From Sporocytophaga sp. (GTDB taxonomy: Bacteria; Bacteroidota; Bacteroidia; Cytophagales; Cytophagaceae), in contig JANQAB010000002.1 in assembly GCA_024707265.1 (NCBI GenBank), positions 578,188 to 642,187 of the forward strand: 64,000 nt of DNA, given 5' to 3'. The position numbers and the translations under genes are program-made. Within the stretch, counting starts at the first letter, position 1. Each line of letters starts with the position of its first letter. The notes below the pieces were generated by a model. The model made no database searches. It was not told the origin of the DNA and saw only the letters and a program-made list of their open reading frames with translations. Below are positions 45,331-54,483 of this stretch, in pieces.

Positions 45331-46599
45331 ATGATTATAAATAAGATTAAGTTAAAAAATTTCAGAAATATTTCAGATGAAGTTGAATATAACTTCAATG
45401 ATAATTTTACTGTAATTATTGGAATAAACGGGAAGGGAAAATCAACGATTTTGCATTCCTTGAGAATTGCTTGTGGAGCCTTTTTTTTATCTATCCCTGA
45501 AGTTAAAAAAAGACATATAACACCAGATGAAATTCATTTAGCTTATAAAGAAAAACAATTGGTTCAAGTTAAACCTGTTAAGGTTGAAGCATATGGTAGT
45601 TTTGAAGAAGGACAATCTATTTGCTGGAAAAGACAGATTCTTGAGGATAGCAATACTACAACTTCAAGTGAAAAAGAAGTAGGCAATATCAGAAAAATAG
45701 GAAAAGATAAATATGAGAAAATTGTAAAGGAAGGTAACGATAAAACTCCTCTTCCTATAATGGCATTTTTTGGTACCTCAAGAGCTCATGGAGCAGGACG
45801 GAACAGGACCTCCAGAATAGGGAGGCAGATTTTTAAGGAAGGTTATCAAGATTGGTATGAGATGAAGTCTTCGACTTTTAAATATGAAGATTGGTTAAGC
45901 TCTTATGAAATTTTAAGAAAAAATGAAAAGGAGTATCCGAATACAATGGATGCTTTTGTGGAAGCTATAAAAAAGGCAAATCCATATATAGTCGAACTTG
46001 AGGTTGTGAGTGGTCAGTTATGGGTTAAAGTTGATATTGGAGGTGATGTATCAGATTTACTGCCAATAGAATTTCACAGTGATGGAATTCGTTTTTTTAC
46101 TGAAATGGCAGCAGAGATAGCATATAGATGTATAATTTTAAATGGATACTTAGACAGAGAAGCTGTTAAACAAAGTGCAGGAATAGTTATGATTGATGAA
46201 GTTGATCTTCACCTTCATCCCTCATGGCAAAGACATGTAATTAAAGATTTAAAACTTGCTTTTCCTAAAATTCAATTTGTGAGTACAACACATTCACCAT
46301 TTATTGTTCAGAGCTTATCAGCAAAAGAGCTTATCAATTTGGATAAGATTACTGATATTGATTTAAAATCGCTTTCAATTTCTGAAGTAGTTGAAGATGT
46401 TATGGGTGTTCCTTCAGAAATGTCAGAAGACAATATAATTGAAGAAGACTATTCTTCAGAATATCTAAAAACATTAGAAGTACTAGATGACCAAAATAAA
46501 AGACAGGTGAAACATAAATTGGACCAAATAGAATTGCAGATTTCAGACCCTGCGGTTAGGGCATTTTTAAAGATGAAAAGATTAGAGAAGGATATTTAA
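45331..46599 (+). CDS. Septu-like anti-phage ATPase (PtuA-like, SMC/ABC type)
   Basis: 422 residues. Walker A is G31-I-N-G-K-G-K-S-T. The signature-like region is F-H-S-D-G-I-R-F-F; Walker B is M-I-D289-E290-V-D-L-H-L-H-P; the H-loop is T-H321-S-P-F. This is an ABC/SMC-head ATPase of the OLD/PtuA class (the AAA_15 or AAA_21 group), with no long coiled coil. It is followed after 2 nt by an HNH nuclease gene, the exact composition of the two-gene Septu phage-defence system. PtuA would form the scaffold that holds and controls the PtuB nuclease. Its composition is more AT-rich than the flanking housekeeping genes, as expected for an accessory gene. Confidence 0.82.
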   Translation: MIINKIKLKNFRNISDEVEYNFNDNFTVIIGINGKGKSTILHSLRIACGAFFLSIPEVKKRHITPDEIHLAYKEKQLVQVKPVKVEAYGSFEEGQSICWKRQILEDSNTTTSSEKEVGNIRKIGKDKYEKIVKEGNDKTPLPIMAFFGTSRAHGAGRNRTSRIGRQIFKEGYQDWYEMKSSTFKYEDWLSSYEILRKNEKEYPNTMDAFVEAIKKANPYIVELEVVSGQLWVKVDIGGDVSDLLPIEFHSDGIRFFTEMAAEIAYRCIILNGYLDREAVKQSAGIVMIDEVDLHLHPSWQRHVIKDLKLAFPKIQFVSTTHSPFIVQSLSAKELINLDKITDIDLKSLSISEVVEDVMGVPSEMSEDNIIEEDYSSEYLKTLEVLDDQNKRQVKHKLDQIELQISDPAVRAFLKMKRLEKDI

Positions 46600-46601
46600 G
46601 C

Positions 46602-47355
46602 ATGAGACCGATATTAAGGGGAGCTGTTCCCCAAATTAATGGAGTAGACAAGGTGGTCACAGATTACAAAGATTGGAGAGAAGATTTATTAGAGGTTCTT
46701 GGTAATTACTGTTCATACTGTAACATGGTACTAAATGACAGTCCACAGGTTGAGCATGTTAAACCCAAAATACCTCAACCAGGCCAAGTTCCAGGAGCAC
46801 TTTTAAAATGGGACAACATGCTTTTAGCCTGCGGACCATGTAATAGAGCGAAAGGAAATAAACCTGTGAATTTTCATTATTTTCCTGACCAAAATAATAC
46901 TCACCTAATTTTTGAATATATTGTAATTCTTCATCCGAAAAGGAATAAACAATACGCATGCATTCCTGTCCCTGCTAATAACCAGTCAGTAAATTATCTT
47001 AAAACTAAAAACACAATCGACTTATGTAAATTAAATGCATTAACTGTAAATCCTCGGGCAACTGATTTAAGGTGGAAATATAGATACGAAACTTGGTATT
47101 CTGCGAATGAAATATGGAGGAAACAATGGGATGACTGGGGACAAAATAAAAAAGATGGATTTATTCCACTTCTTATAGACACAGCTAAAGCAAAAGGTTT
47201 TTTTTTCTATATGGTACAATGCTTTTAAAGATATCACAGTCATAAAACAAGCGTTAATAAAAGCTTTTGCAGGTACTGATCCGTCTTCATTTGATCCAGC
47301 AGATGAATATAATGCCATTCCAAGAAATCCACATATCCTAAATGATCCAATATAA
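46602..47355 (+). CDS. Septu-like HNH nuclease (PtuB-like), frameshift near the 3' end
   Basis: Zinc-finger HNH domain: C37-S-Y-C40, V-E51-H52-V-K-P-K, N72 and C77-G-P-C80-N-R-A-K. H52 is the likely general base and N72 the middle HNH residue. As printed the frame ends at 47228, right after a T9 run (47198-47206). With T8 it continues to TAA 47353-47355 and gives 250 residues with a plausible acidic tail (GTDPSSFDPADEYNAIPRNP). The start is 2 nt after the ATPase stop. Without correction the protein loses about 45 C-terminal residues but keeps the HNH core. Confidence 0.8.
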
Positions 47356-47756
47356 AAGCGATATATATTGTTATAAAAATATCATTACTGATTAATGATG
47401 GGTTTGCAGATTTAAGGTTGCCCAATAAACCAATATATGTATATGATTGAGGTATATCAGATTTTTAACTCAAAACTTTATTTTTTATACTCATTTTAAA
47501 AAAAAAACTTTGACCTTTTTTCTTCTATTTTGATTCGTTTAACATGAATGTTTTCTCTAAAAAAGAGGAGAAAATAAGGTAAAACTCCTGAAATTTCGGG
47601 TAAAAAGATCCAATATTCAGTAAAAAGTGAATATTGGGTTGAAGGCCAAGTTTTCAACTATAAAAGGCAAAATTATTCATAAAAGGACTGAATTATGTCA
47701 AGAGCAAGAATGTAAGGGATGCCTTTTTTTCTCCTTCCCCTTTATTTCAAAATTTG
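47356..47756. other. Intergenic region with two hairpins
   Basis: A perfect 10-bp inverted repeat lies at 47610-47619/47628-47637 (CCAATATTCA...TGAATATTGG). An imperfect TTTTCTC/GAGGAGAAAA hairpin lies near 47550-47575. They could mark the boundary of the defence genes or terminate the convergent transcripts. No gene seen. Confidence 0.4.
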
Positions 47757-49175
47757 TTAGTAAATATTCACCTTCATCCTCCTTTGGTTTTCTCCCTTAT
47801 CAAAAATTAATAGATATATGCCCGCATGTATACCATGAACTGAAATCTCCTGCTTTGCTCCTGAAGAAAGCACTCCTTGTGCCATCTGGTTTCCATTCGT
47901 ATTCAATAGTTTCCATTGGCCATTTTTAAAAATCTCAGGAACTGCTATTTCGAATGTCCCGTCATTTGGATTGGGATACAAGGCTATTTTTTCTTCTGAA
48001 GTCTTTTTTTTTACCGGACTAAGAATATTCTCACTATAAATGCTTTTCAAGGCATTCAATGAGTAGACTAACGCAGAGTTAATATTGATTGCAACTTCGT
48101 TGGTGGGTGCACTGCATTCATCATCAAGGTAGGTGAATGCAGGAATCGTTGTGGGATAGGTACAAAAGCTGAGGTCATCATTATGAGGGCCATTCACTAT
48201 TAAACCTGGAACAGGTTCAATTACACCATCAGCAGAGGATATGCGATGATGAATATGTTGAGGAGATTGAGTGCCAAAGCCAGTTACAAAGCAATAATTC
48301 AATGGATTTCTTCCTTTTTTAAAAAAAGAGAAAAGACCATTTAAAATTGTGTCACTTATTGCAAAATCATAGGAAGCTTTTAACCCTTTTGCTAAGAGAT
48401 AATAATGACCTTCCTGCTCAAGTTCAGAAAAGTCAGCTTTTACAACTGATTCTTCTGAATACTGCCATTTCGAAGATGCAGATGTGGTGCCTGAGAAAAC
48501 TGGTGTTTTCGTTGTCTTTTCTATGATCTGAAAATTAAGCGTTTTATCGGAAGGAATGATAGCTATTTTTGGAGCTTTGATAAAGTATCCTGCCTGATTT
48601 ACTTTAGGTTGATAAACAATGGGATCATAGGGTAGCTTCACCAAATTGGAATCTCCGAAAATGATTTCATCTATATTAATCCATCCTGTAAAGTCAGGAC
48701 CGCCTCCATTAAGGATAATGGCTAATTTGACAATCTCCCTGCTATTAACGGTATCATTTGTTGGCCAGCTTTGTTTGAATTTATTGGTATAATCAAAAGT
48801 AATCCATTTATATTCAGCAGCAGGTAAAACGGCAATTTTAGGATTATCGTCGTTGGTTTCTTTATTAGCCTTATCAAGTAACCTTAGCTCAAAGTCTACA
48901 GGATATTGCGTTTTGATTTTCACATAAACAAAGGGATTGGCACTTAAATCTGTTTTAGGAAAATACCCTACAAAATTTTCATAGTCAGACCCGACAGCTT
49001 GAGCATTGATGTTGAGAATACCATCCTTGTTTTTTACAGTGAAGTTCGGATGGCTATAGGAAGGTGTCCAGTCATTGCTGTTAAAATCCAATCTGTATCC
49101 CTTAGTTTGTGCGGTTGCATTGTTGCAAAGGAAACAGATGAACAGGATTAAGCTAATCAGATTTTTTTGTGTCAT
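47757..49175 (-). CDS. Secreted GH9-family cellulase relic: catalytic core deleted, T9SS sorting domain kept
   Basis: 472 residues. Parts in order: signal peptide (about 1-22); a carbohydrate-binding-like beta-sandwich (about 25-165); the Ig-like CelD_N domain of family 9 glycoside hydrolases (about 188-265, V-N-Q-A-G-Y-F-x-x-A-P-K); then, after F-F-K-K-G-R (about residue 290), the sequence jumps straight to the GH9 C-terminal end (NPLNYCFVTGFGTQSPQHIH, DDECSAPTNEVAININSALV); finally a T9SS type A sorting domain (LYPNPNDGTFEI ... GIYLLIF). About 330-350 residues of the (alpha/alpha)6 barrel, including the catalytic Asp pair, are missing. The terminal catalytic-type Glu (E360) remains, but the usual N-W after it is N-I. 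The frame is intact, so it may be a non-catalytic cellulose-binding surface protein. Confidence 0.82.
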   Translation of the reverse strand: MTQKNLISLILFICFLCNNATAQTKGYRLDFNSNDWTPSYSHPNFTVKNKDGILNINAQAVGSDYENFVGYFPKTDLSANPFVYVKIKTQYPVDFELRLLDKANKETNDDNPKIAVLPAAEYKWITFDYTNKFKQSWPTNDTVNSREIVKLAIILNGGGPDFTGWINIDEIIFGDSNLVKLPYDPIVYQPKVNQAGYFIKAPKIAIIPSDKTLNFQIIEKTTKTPVFSGTTSASSKWQYSEESVVKADFSELEQEGHYYLLAKGLKASYDFAISDTILNGLFSFFKKGRNPLNYCFVTGFGTQSPQHIHHRISSADGVIEPVPGLIVNGPHNDDLSFCTYPTTIPAFTYLDDECSAPTNEVAININSALVYSLNALKSIYSENILSPVKKKTSEEKIALYPNPNDGTFEIAVPEIFKNGQWKLLNTNGNQMAQGVLSSGAKQEISVHGIHAGIYLLIFDKGENQRRMKVNIY

Positions 49176-49268
49176 TTTTGCGTTTTTTTACACCAAATAC
49201 CCAAAAATGACTTTAAATGACTTTACATTTTGCCATAGAATCCTTCGCAAAAGGGATTTATGAATAAA

Positions 49269-50375
49269 TCAGGAGGTTTTTAACAGGTTTTTCCTGTATT
49301 CATTTGGTGAGCATCCCAGATTTTCTTTAAACACTCTGTTGAAATGGGGAATATTGGAATATCCAACGATATATGCGATATCGCTTATTTGTCTGTCAGT
49401 TTCTTCCAGCAATCTGCAAGCTTCCTGAAGTCTTATGGTGTTCAGGTATTTTTTTGAAGTCGTATTCAGGGATGTTTTGAAAATGGTAGCTATTTTATTT
49501 TCTGTCATTCCCAGTTCTTTTTGCATTACCTCAGAGTTGACCTCTTCACGTTGGTAGTTTTCAGCGATGTATTTGATTATTTTCTGAGCATCTTCATCAG
49601 CGATATTGCTGATATTAAGTTTTTGATAAGGATATTGATTGGAGGAAAGACTTCTTTGCTTTTTAAATTTCAAATAAAAATATATCAGAATATAAAAGGC
49701 CACAGTTGTCACAGTTATAATTAATACTTGAAACCAATTTTCTTTTCCTGCTTTTATATAAGCCACTTTAATTCTTTCTTTCACTCCGGTTTTTAGTAAT
49801 TGGCAATTTTGTATGGAAAAAGAAGGTATCTGAGAATAATCCGGCGGACCAACTTGGTCTTCATTCACTTGCCACTTAGTAAACCACCAGCTTGGTGTTT
49901 TAAACTTGTTTATGTAAAGTCTGTAAACTTTTTGATCAGGTGAATAATCGATCTCCTGTTCCATTTGGCGATAACTGACTGCATCTTCCGGAGTGGAAAA
50001 TCCTGGAACATTCACAAGGATGTGAAAAGGGATTCTCTTGGATTTGTCCGCTTCAAGCTCAATTTCCAGGTAATCAAAACCTGCGAGGTTCACAAAGCCT
50101 GATTCAGGAAAGATTGAAACGCCAAGATAGGGATAGGGAGCTCCTTTTTTTAAAGTATATTCAAAGAGAAGTTTATGATGTGTGGTATCAAGAAGATGAA
50201 GTTCTGAATTTCCATGATCGTTGAGTTTGTCATTATAAGAGGCAACCATCATTCCCGGATAAATCATCCAGTCTGACTTATATGAAAGATACAACAATAC
50301 TATTGCGGCGATAAGTGGAAGAAATAATAGCAACTTACCTAGCTTCCCCTTAAAAGGGATATTTATCTTTTTCAT
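49269..50375 (-). CDS. Membrane-anchored AraC-family transcriptional regulator
   Basis: 368 residues from ATG 50375 (the frame is open 21 codons further up; this Met precedes a typical K-K-I-N-I-P start). TM1 is at about 15-33, an external beta-rich domain of about 190 residues follows, then TM2 at about 217-238 and a C-terminal double helix-turn-helix (Y-L-N-T-I-R-L-Q-E-A-C-R-L-L; G-Y-S-N-I-P-H-F-N-R-V-F-K). The external domain could sense a ligand outside the cytoplasm, as in one-component Bacteroidota carbohydrate regulators. It is the next gene upstream of the GH9 relic in the same direction (93 nt), so control of that gene by a polysaccharide signal is plausible. Confidence 0.8.
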   Translation of the reverse strand: MKKINIPFKGKLGKLLLFLPLIAAIVLLYLSYKSDWMIYPGMMVASYNDKLNDHGNSELHLLDTTHHKLLFEYTLKKGAPYPYLGVSIFPESGFVNLAGFDYLEIELEADKSKRIPFHILVNVPGFSTPEDAVSYRQMEQEIDYSPDQKVYRLYINKFKTPSWWFTKWQVNEDQVGPPDYSQIPSFSIQNCQLLKTGVKERIKVAYIKAGKENWFQVLIITVTTVAFYILIYFYLKFKKQRSLSSNQYPYQKLNISNIADEDAQKIIKYIAENYQREEVNSEVMQKELGMTENKIATIFKTSLNTTSKKYLNTIRLQEACRLLEETDRQISDIAYIVGYSNIPHFNRVFKENLGCSPNEYRKNLLKTS

Positions 50376-50447
50376 TGTCAGGAATAAAGTAGCAAATTTA
50401 CATAATTTTAAAGTGGTAAAACTGAAGAACACCTTCAATTAGTAAAG

Positions 50448-51227
50448 ATGGATTTAATGGAGTCAATTCACACAGACATGTTGGGCCGAAAGATGGTTTT
50501 GATCAAACCAGTAAAAAGGATCGTGAGTCTGGTCCCTTCAGTTACAGAATTTTTGTTTGACATAGGCCTTGAAAATGAAGTGGTAGGTGTGACTAAATTC
50601 TGCAAATATCCTGCTACGGTTTCGGATAAGGTTAAAGTCGGAGGTACTAAAAATCTCAACCTTGATACTATAAATTCACTTTCTCCGGATCTGATCATTG
50701 CGAATAAAGAAGAAAATGAAAAAACCGCAATAGATGAATTGCAGAAAAAATATCCGGTATGGGTTGGTGAGGTTAAGACTGTTGATGATGCTTTTGCTAT
50801 GATGAATAGTTTAGGAGTATTGACAGGAAAAGAAGAGGAAGCGAGCAATTTAACAAGGGAAATAAAAAACTCGCTGGATGCATACAGATCCTCAACAAAT
50901 CTCCGGGCATGTTATCTTATTTGGAAAAAACCATTTATGACCGTAGGAGAAGACACCTATATCCATGCAATGATGGAAAAGGCAGGTTTTATAAATGTGT
51001 TTAAAGACAGAAACAGATATCCCATGACAGATTTGGATGAAATTAAAGCTCTTGAACCAGATATAATTCTTTTATCTTCAGAGCCTTATTTTTTTAAGGA
51101 AAAAGACAAGGAGGAGCTTGAACAACTATGTCCGACTCAGTCCGTTAAACTCGTTAACGGGGAGATTTTTTCCTGGTATGGAAGCAGAATGAGATTAGCA
51201 TCAGATTATTTTAAATCTTTGTTTTAG
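50448..51227 (+). CDS. Helical-backbone metal receptor (BtuF/FepB-like periplasmic-binding fold) without signal peptide
   Basis: 259 residues. R-I-V-S-L-V-P-S-V-T-E-F-L-F-D-I-G and V-V-G-V-T-K-F-C-K-Y-P are the BtuF-family starting motifs; N-S-L-S-P-D-L-I-I-A-N and L-E-P-D-I-I-L-L-S-S-E-P mark the two lobes. Unlike transport-associated family members it has no signal peptide or lipobox, so it probably stays in the cytosol. No ABC permease is adjacent. A vitamin B12 or haem-related binding role is possible. The following TPR gene overlaps or abuts its stop. Confidence 0.8.
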   Translation: MDLMESIHTDMLGRKMVLIKPVKRIVSLVPSVTEFLFDIGLENEVVGVTKFCKYPATVSDKVKVGGTKNLNLDTINSLSPDLIIANKEENEKTAIDELQKKYPVWVGEVKTVDDAFAMMNSLGVLTGKEEEASNLTREIKNSLDAYRSSTNLRACYLIWKKPFMTVGEDTYIHAMMEKAGFINVFKDRNRYPMTDLDEIKALEPDIILLSSEPYFFKEKDKEELEQLCPTQSVKLVNGEIFSWYGSRMRLASDYFKSLF

Positions 51228-51235
51228 TGCTGACA

Positions 51236-52462
51236 ATGAAAAAGATTACGTTCATTTTTTTATTGGTAATGCTCTCCGGACTTGGTTTTAGTCAGGATAT
51301 AGATTCCAAGGCTAAAGCTTTGTATGAAAGTGGAACTCAAAAATTTAAAGATGGGAAATATCAGGAATCAGTTGATGATTTTACTGCAGCCATAACCATT
51401 CGCCCGGATTATCAGGAGGCTTTACTTGGAAGGACTGAAGCCAATGATAAACTGGGAAATAACTTCCAATGCATGGAAGACCTTGACAAGCTTACAAAAC
51501 TCAATCCCAAAAACTCAGATTATTTTTTCCGCAAAGCAAAACTGAAATCCAAGATCGGTCTGGATGATGAAGCACTATTGGATTACTCCCAGCTTATCAT
51601 GATCGACCCAAAGCATTTTTCCGCATTATATGAAAGGGGAATTCTGTATAACCTTATCGGCATGTATGAAGAGGCTTTTATGGATTTTAAAAAATGCGGT
51701 GAAATAAAACCTACGGCTGAAATTTTATATACACTTGGCGTATTGAGTTACAGACTGGGAAGGGATTCGGAATCTGTTAATTATTTTACCAAATCGATCA
51801 ACTTCGATAAGCAAAATAAGAACTATTTTATCTACCGTGCAAAGGCGAATAACAGGCTTGGAAATTATAATCAGGCTATGGCAGATGTGAAAATTGCAAT
51901 GAATCTTTCCCCGGAAGATGCAGAGGTGTATTTCATTCTCGGAACGACCTATCAATATCTTAGAGATTTTACCAGTTCTCTTGCGGCACTGGACAAGGCA
52001 ATTATGCTCAAAAAGGAAGAATTTGACTTTTACTTTTTCAGAGCTTCAGTCAAGACGAATCTGGGTAGCATTCAGGCTGCTATTGAGGATTACGATCAAT
52101 GCAGCAAACTCATGCCTGATAAAATGGATGTTTATTTAAACAGGGGAAATCTGTTTATGAAGCTTAATAATTTTGACAAAGCAGAGGCAGATTACACAAA
52201 ATATCTTGAGCTCAATCCGGGAAATTTTTCACTTTATCAAAAACGCGCAGAGGCAAATATTGGCAGAGGCAATTTCAGAGAAGCAGTAAACGATCTTAAT
52301 ACTTTGATAGAAATAAGATCTTCCAGTGCTCAGGCGCATTATTTAAGAGGAGTAGCGAAATTAAGTCTGAATGAAAAGGAAGAAGCCTGTAAAGATCTAA
52401 CCAAGTCAATTGAGTTAGGGTCTTCACAGGCTTCTGATTTGATCAAGGCAAATTGCAATTGA
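51236..52462 (+). CDS. Secreted TPR-repeat protein
   Basis: 408 residues from ATG 51236 (a GTG overlapping the previous stop, 3 codons up, is less likely). A Sec signal (cleavage near residue 20, L-G-F-S-Q) is followed by about ten tetratricopeptide repeats, for example ALYESGTQKFKDGKYQESVD and LYERGILYNLIGMYEEAFMD. It forms a right-handed superhelix for protein-protein contacts in the periplasm. No enzymatic motif. Probably co-transcribed with the preceding gene. Confidence 0.85.
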   Translation: MKKITFIFLLVMLSGLGFSQDIDSKAKALYESGTQKFKDGKYQESVDDFTAAITIRPDYQEALLGRTEANDKLGNNFQCMEDLDKLTKLNPKNSDYFFRKAKLKSKIGLDDEALLDYSQLIMIDPKHFSALYERGILYNLIGMYEEAFMDFKKCGEIKPTAEILYTLGVLSYRLGRDSESVNYFTKSINFDKQNKNYFIYRAKANNRLGNYNQAMADVKIAMNLSPEDAEVYFILGTTYQYLRDFTSSLAALDKAIMLKKEEFDFYFFRASVKTNLGSIQAAIEDYDQCSKLMPDKMDVYLNRGNLFMKLNNFDKAEADYTKYLELNPGNFSLYQKRAEANIGRGNFREAVNDLNTLIEIRSSSAQAHYLRGVAKLSLNEKEEACKDLTKSIELGSSQASDLIKANCN

Positions 52463-52480
52463 TCTTATATCTATTGAGGA

Positions 52481-54481
52481 TTAGAAACTAAATCCTGCTT
52501 TTTCCAGATCATCCCAGAAGTGAGGGTAAGATTTCTCTACTACATGCGGATTCTCGATCTTAATTGATCCTAATACAGCCAGAGGTGCAAAAGCCATAGC
52601 CATACGGTGGTCATCATAAGTTTCAACTGCCTGGCCGTTCACTTCGAAGTCTCCTTTAACAATTTTGTATACAGAATTTTCTTCTACTTCAATCAGGTCG
52701 CTTCCGAATTTCTTAAGTTCGTTCTGCAGAGCAGAGATTCTGTCTGTTTCTTTTATTCTAAGGCTTTCAAGACCAGTCAGTGTAAGTTCGATACCTTTTG
52801 CAGCAGCAATTACAGCAATAGTTTGAGCAAGGTCAGGATTGTCAGAGAAGTCAAGAGACTCAACGCCTTTTACTTCCTGGCTTTCAAGCGAGATTCCTTC
52901 TTCAAGGTATGTGGTTTTAACACCTAGTAAATCCATGAAGTCAGCGATTTTGCTATCGCCCTGGATAGAACCGTATTTGTAACCAGACAACTCGATTTTA
53001 GCATCAGGAGCCAATGCAGCTATAGCATACCAGTAGCTTGCAGCTGACCAGTCAGATTCTACTGTATAATCAGCAGGGATAAATTCCTGATTTTTGATTG
53101 TAATGATATTGCCTTCCCATTCGCTTTCTATTCCGAAATGGAAAAGAAGATCAAGAGTCATTTCGATATATGGCTTAGAACCTACTTTGCCGGTAAGTTC
53201 AAGAACAAGACCATTTGGAAGAAGAGGAGCAATCATAAGGAGAGCAGAGATATATTGACTGCTAACATCGCCTCTTATTTGAATTCTGTTGTTTTCAGCT
53301 TTTTCTGTATCAAAGCCTGAAAGTTTAATAGGAGGGAAACCTTCTTTTCCTTCGTATTCAATTTCAGCCCCAAGTTGTCTTAAAGCATCTACAAGAATAC
53401 CGATAGGTCTTTCCTGCATTCTTTTTGTACCTGTAAGCACTACTTCTTTTTCTGGTTACTGCGCTATAAGCAGTAAGGAATCTCATAGTAGTTCCGGCAT
53501 CCAATACATCAAACACATCATCTTCAGATTTAAGAAGACGGATTAGTGTTTGAGTATCTCTGGCATTTGAAAGGTTTTCAAGTTTAGCTGAACCACCTGC
53601 AAGTGCATTTATTACTAATACACGATTACTTTCACTTTTAGAAGCAGGAGGAGTGATAGCTACCTCTATAGTTTGAGAAAGTTTGTTTATGCTCAGAACG
53701 TTTTCCTGAACAGAAGGAGTGATCTGTTCTGTTTGAGTAATTTCCGGCTGAACCTGAGAAATTATTTCTACAGTTACTTCAGGAGCTACTTCTGGTGCTA
53801 CTTTAGGAGTTGCAGGCTTTTTAGCAGCGGTCTTTTTAGCTATTGCCTTTTTAGCGACCGCTTTCTTAGCTACCGTTGCTTTTTTTGCTGTTGCTTTCTT
53901 AGCTACAGTTTTCTTAGCTACGGTTTTTTTAGCTACAACCTTTTTAGCAACAACAGCTTTCTTAGCTGAAGTTTTTTTAGCAACTGCTTTTTTGCTAACG
54001 GCCTTTTTGGAAACTGCTTTCTTAGCAACAGCTTTTTTGCCAGCTACCTTTTTGGAAACTGCTTTCTTAGCAACAGCTTTTTTGCCAGCTACCTTTTTTA
54101 CTAACTGCTTTCTTAGCTGCGGCTTTTTTTGCTACTGCCTTTTTAACGACTGCTTTTTTAACGACTGCTTTTTTTGCTGTAGTTTTTTTGGCAGCAGCTT
54201 TCTTAGCTACTGCTTTTTTACCTACAGTTTTCTTAGCAACAGCTTTCTTAGCAGTAGTCTTTTTAGATGCTACCTTTTTGGTAGCAGCTTTTTTACCGGT
54301 AGCTTTTTTAGCAGCAGCTTTTTTAGCAACTGTTTTTTTAGCGGTTGTATTTTTGCTTGCAGCTTTCTTGGCTGTAGCCTTTTTCGCAGCTGCTTTCTTC
54401 GCGGAAGCTTTCTTGCCCGCTGCTTTTTTTACGGCTGCTTTCTTGGCCGATGTTTTAGCTTTCAGTTTCTTTTTTTGCCAT
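52481..54481 (-). CDS. aroA: Histone H1-like Lys/Ala-rich tail fused to EPSP synthase (AroA), three frameshifts
   Basis: After correction this is one protein of about 665 residues. Residues 1-230 are Lys/Ala repeats (A-A-K-K, V-A-K-K, T-A-K-K), like histone H1/AlgP tails; a Pro/Glu-rich linker of about 35 follows; the last roughly 400 residues are complete AroA, with [44 protein letters not shown] and Y-D-D-H-R-M-A-M. AroA joins shikimate-3-phosphate and PEP. The frame breaks at A7 (54470-54476), A6 (54094-54099) and A5 (53447-53451), each fixed by removing one base. The tail-to-AroA junction lies in one uninterrupted stretch, 54094 to 53452, so the fusion does not depend on corrections. No ATG, GTG or TTG start precedes the AroA domain on its own. 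ATG 54481 lies 2 nt after aroB. Confidence 0.85.
54004..54093. repeat. Two perfect 45-bp tandem repeats in the Lys/Ala tail
   Basis: The unit at 54004-54048 is repeated exactly at 54049-54093 and encodes 15 residues ([15 protein letters not shown]). The identical copies next to the T6 run at 54094 indicate recent expansion or an alignment-prone spot. The number of units may vary between strains. Confidence 0.85.
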
Positions 54482-54483
54482 TT

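Noticed and set aside
54004..54093. CRISPR-like repeats
   Set aside because: Adjacent identical 45-bp units without spacers, in a coding frame; they are protein repeats.
53690..54481. Independent histone H1-like gene separate from aroA
   Set aside because: No stop codon separates the repeats from AroA within 54094-53452 and AroA has no own start codon there, so a fusion is the better reading.
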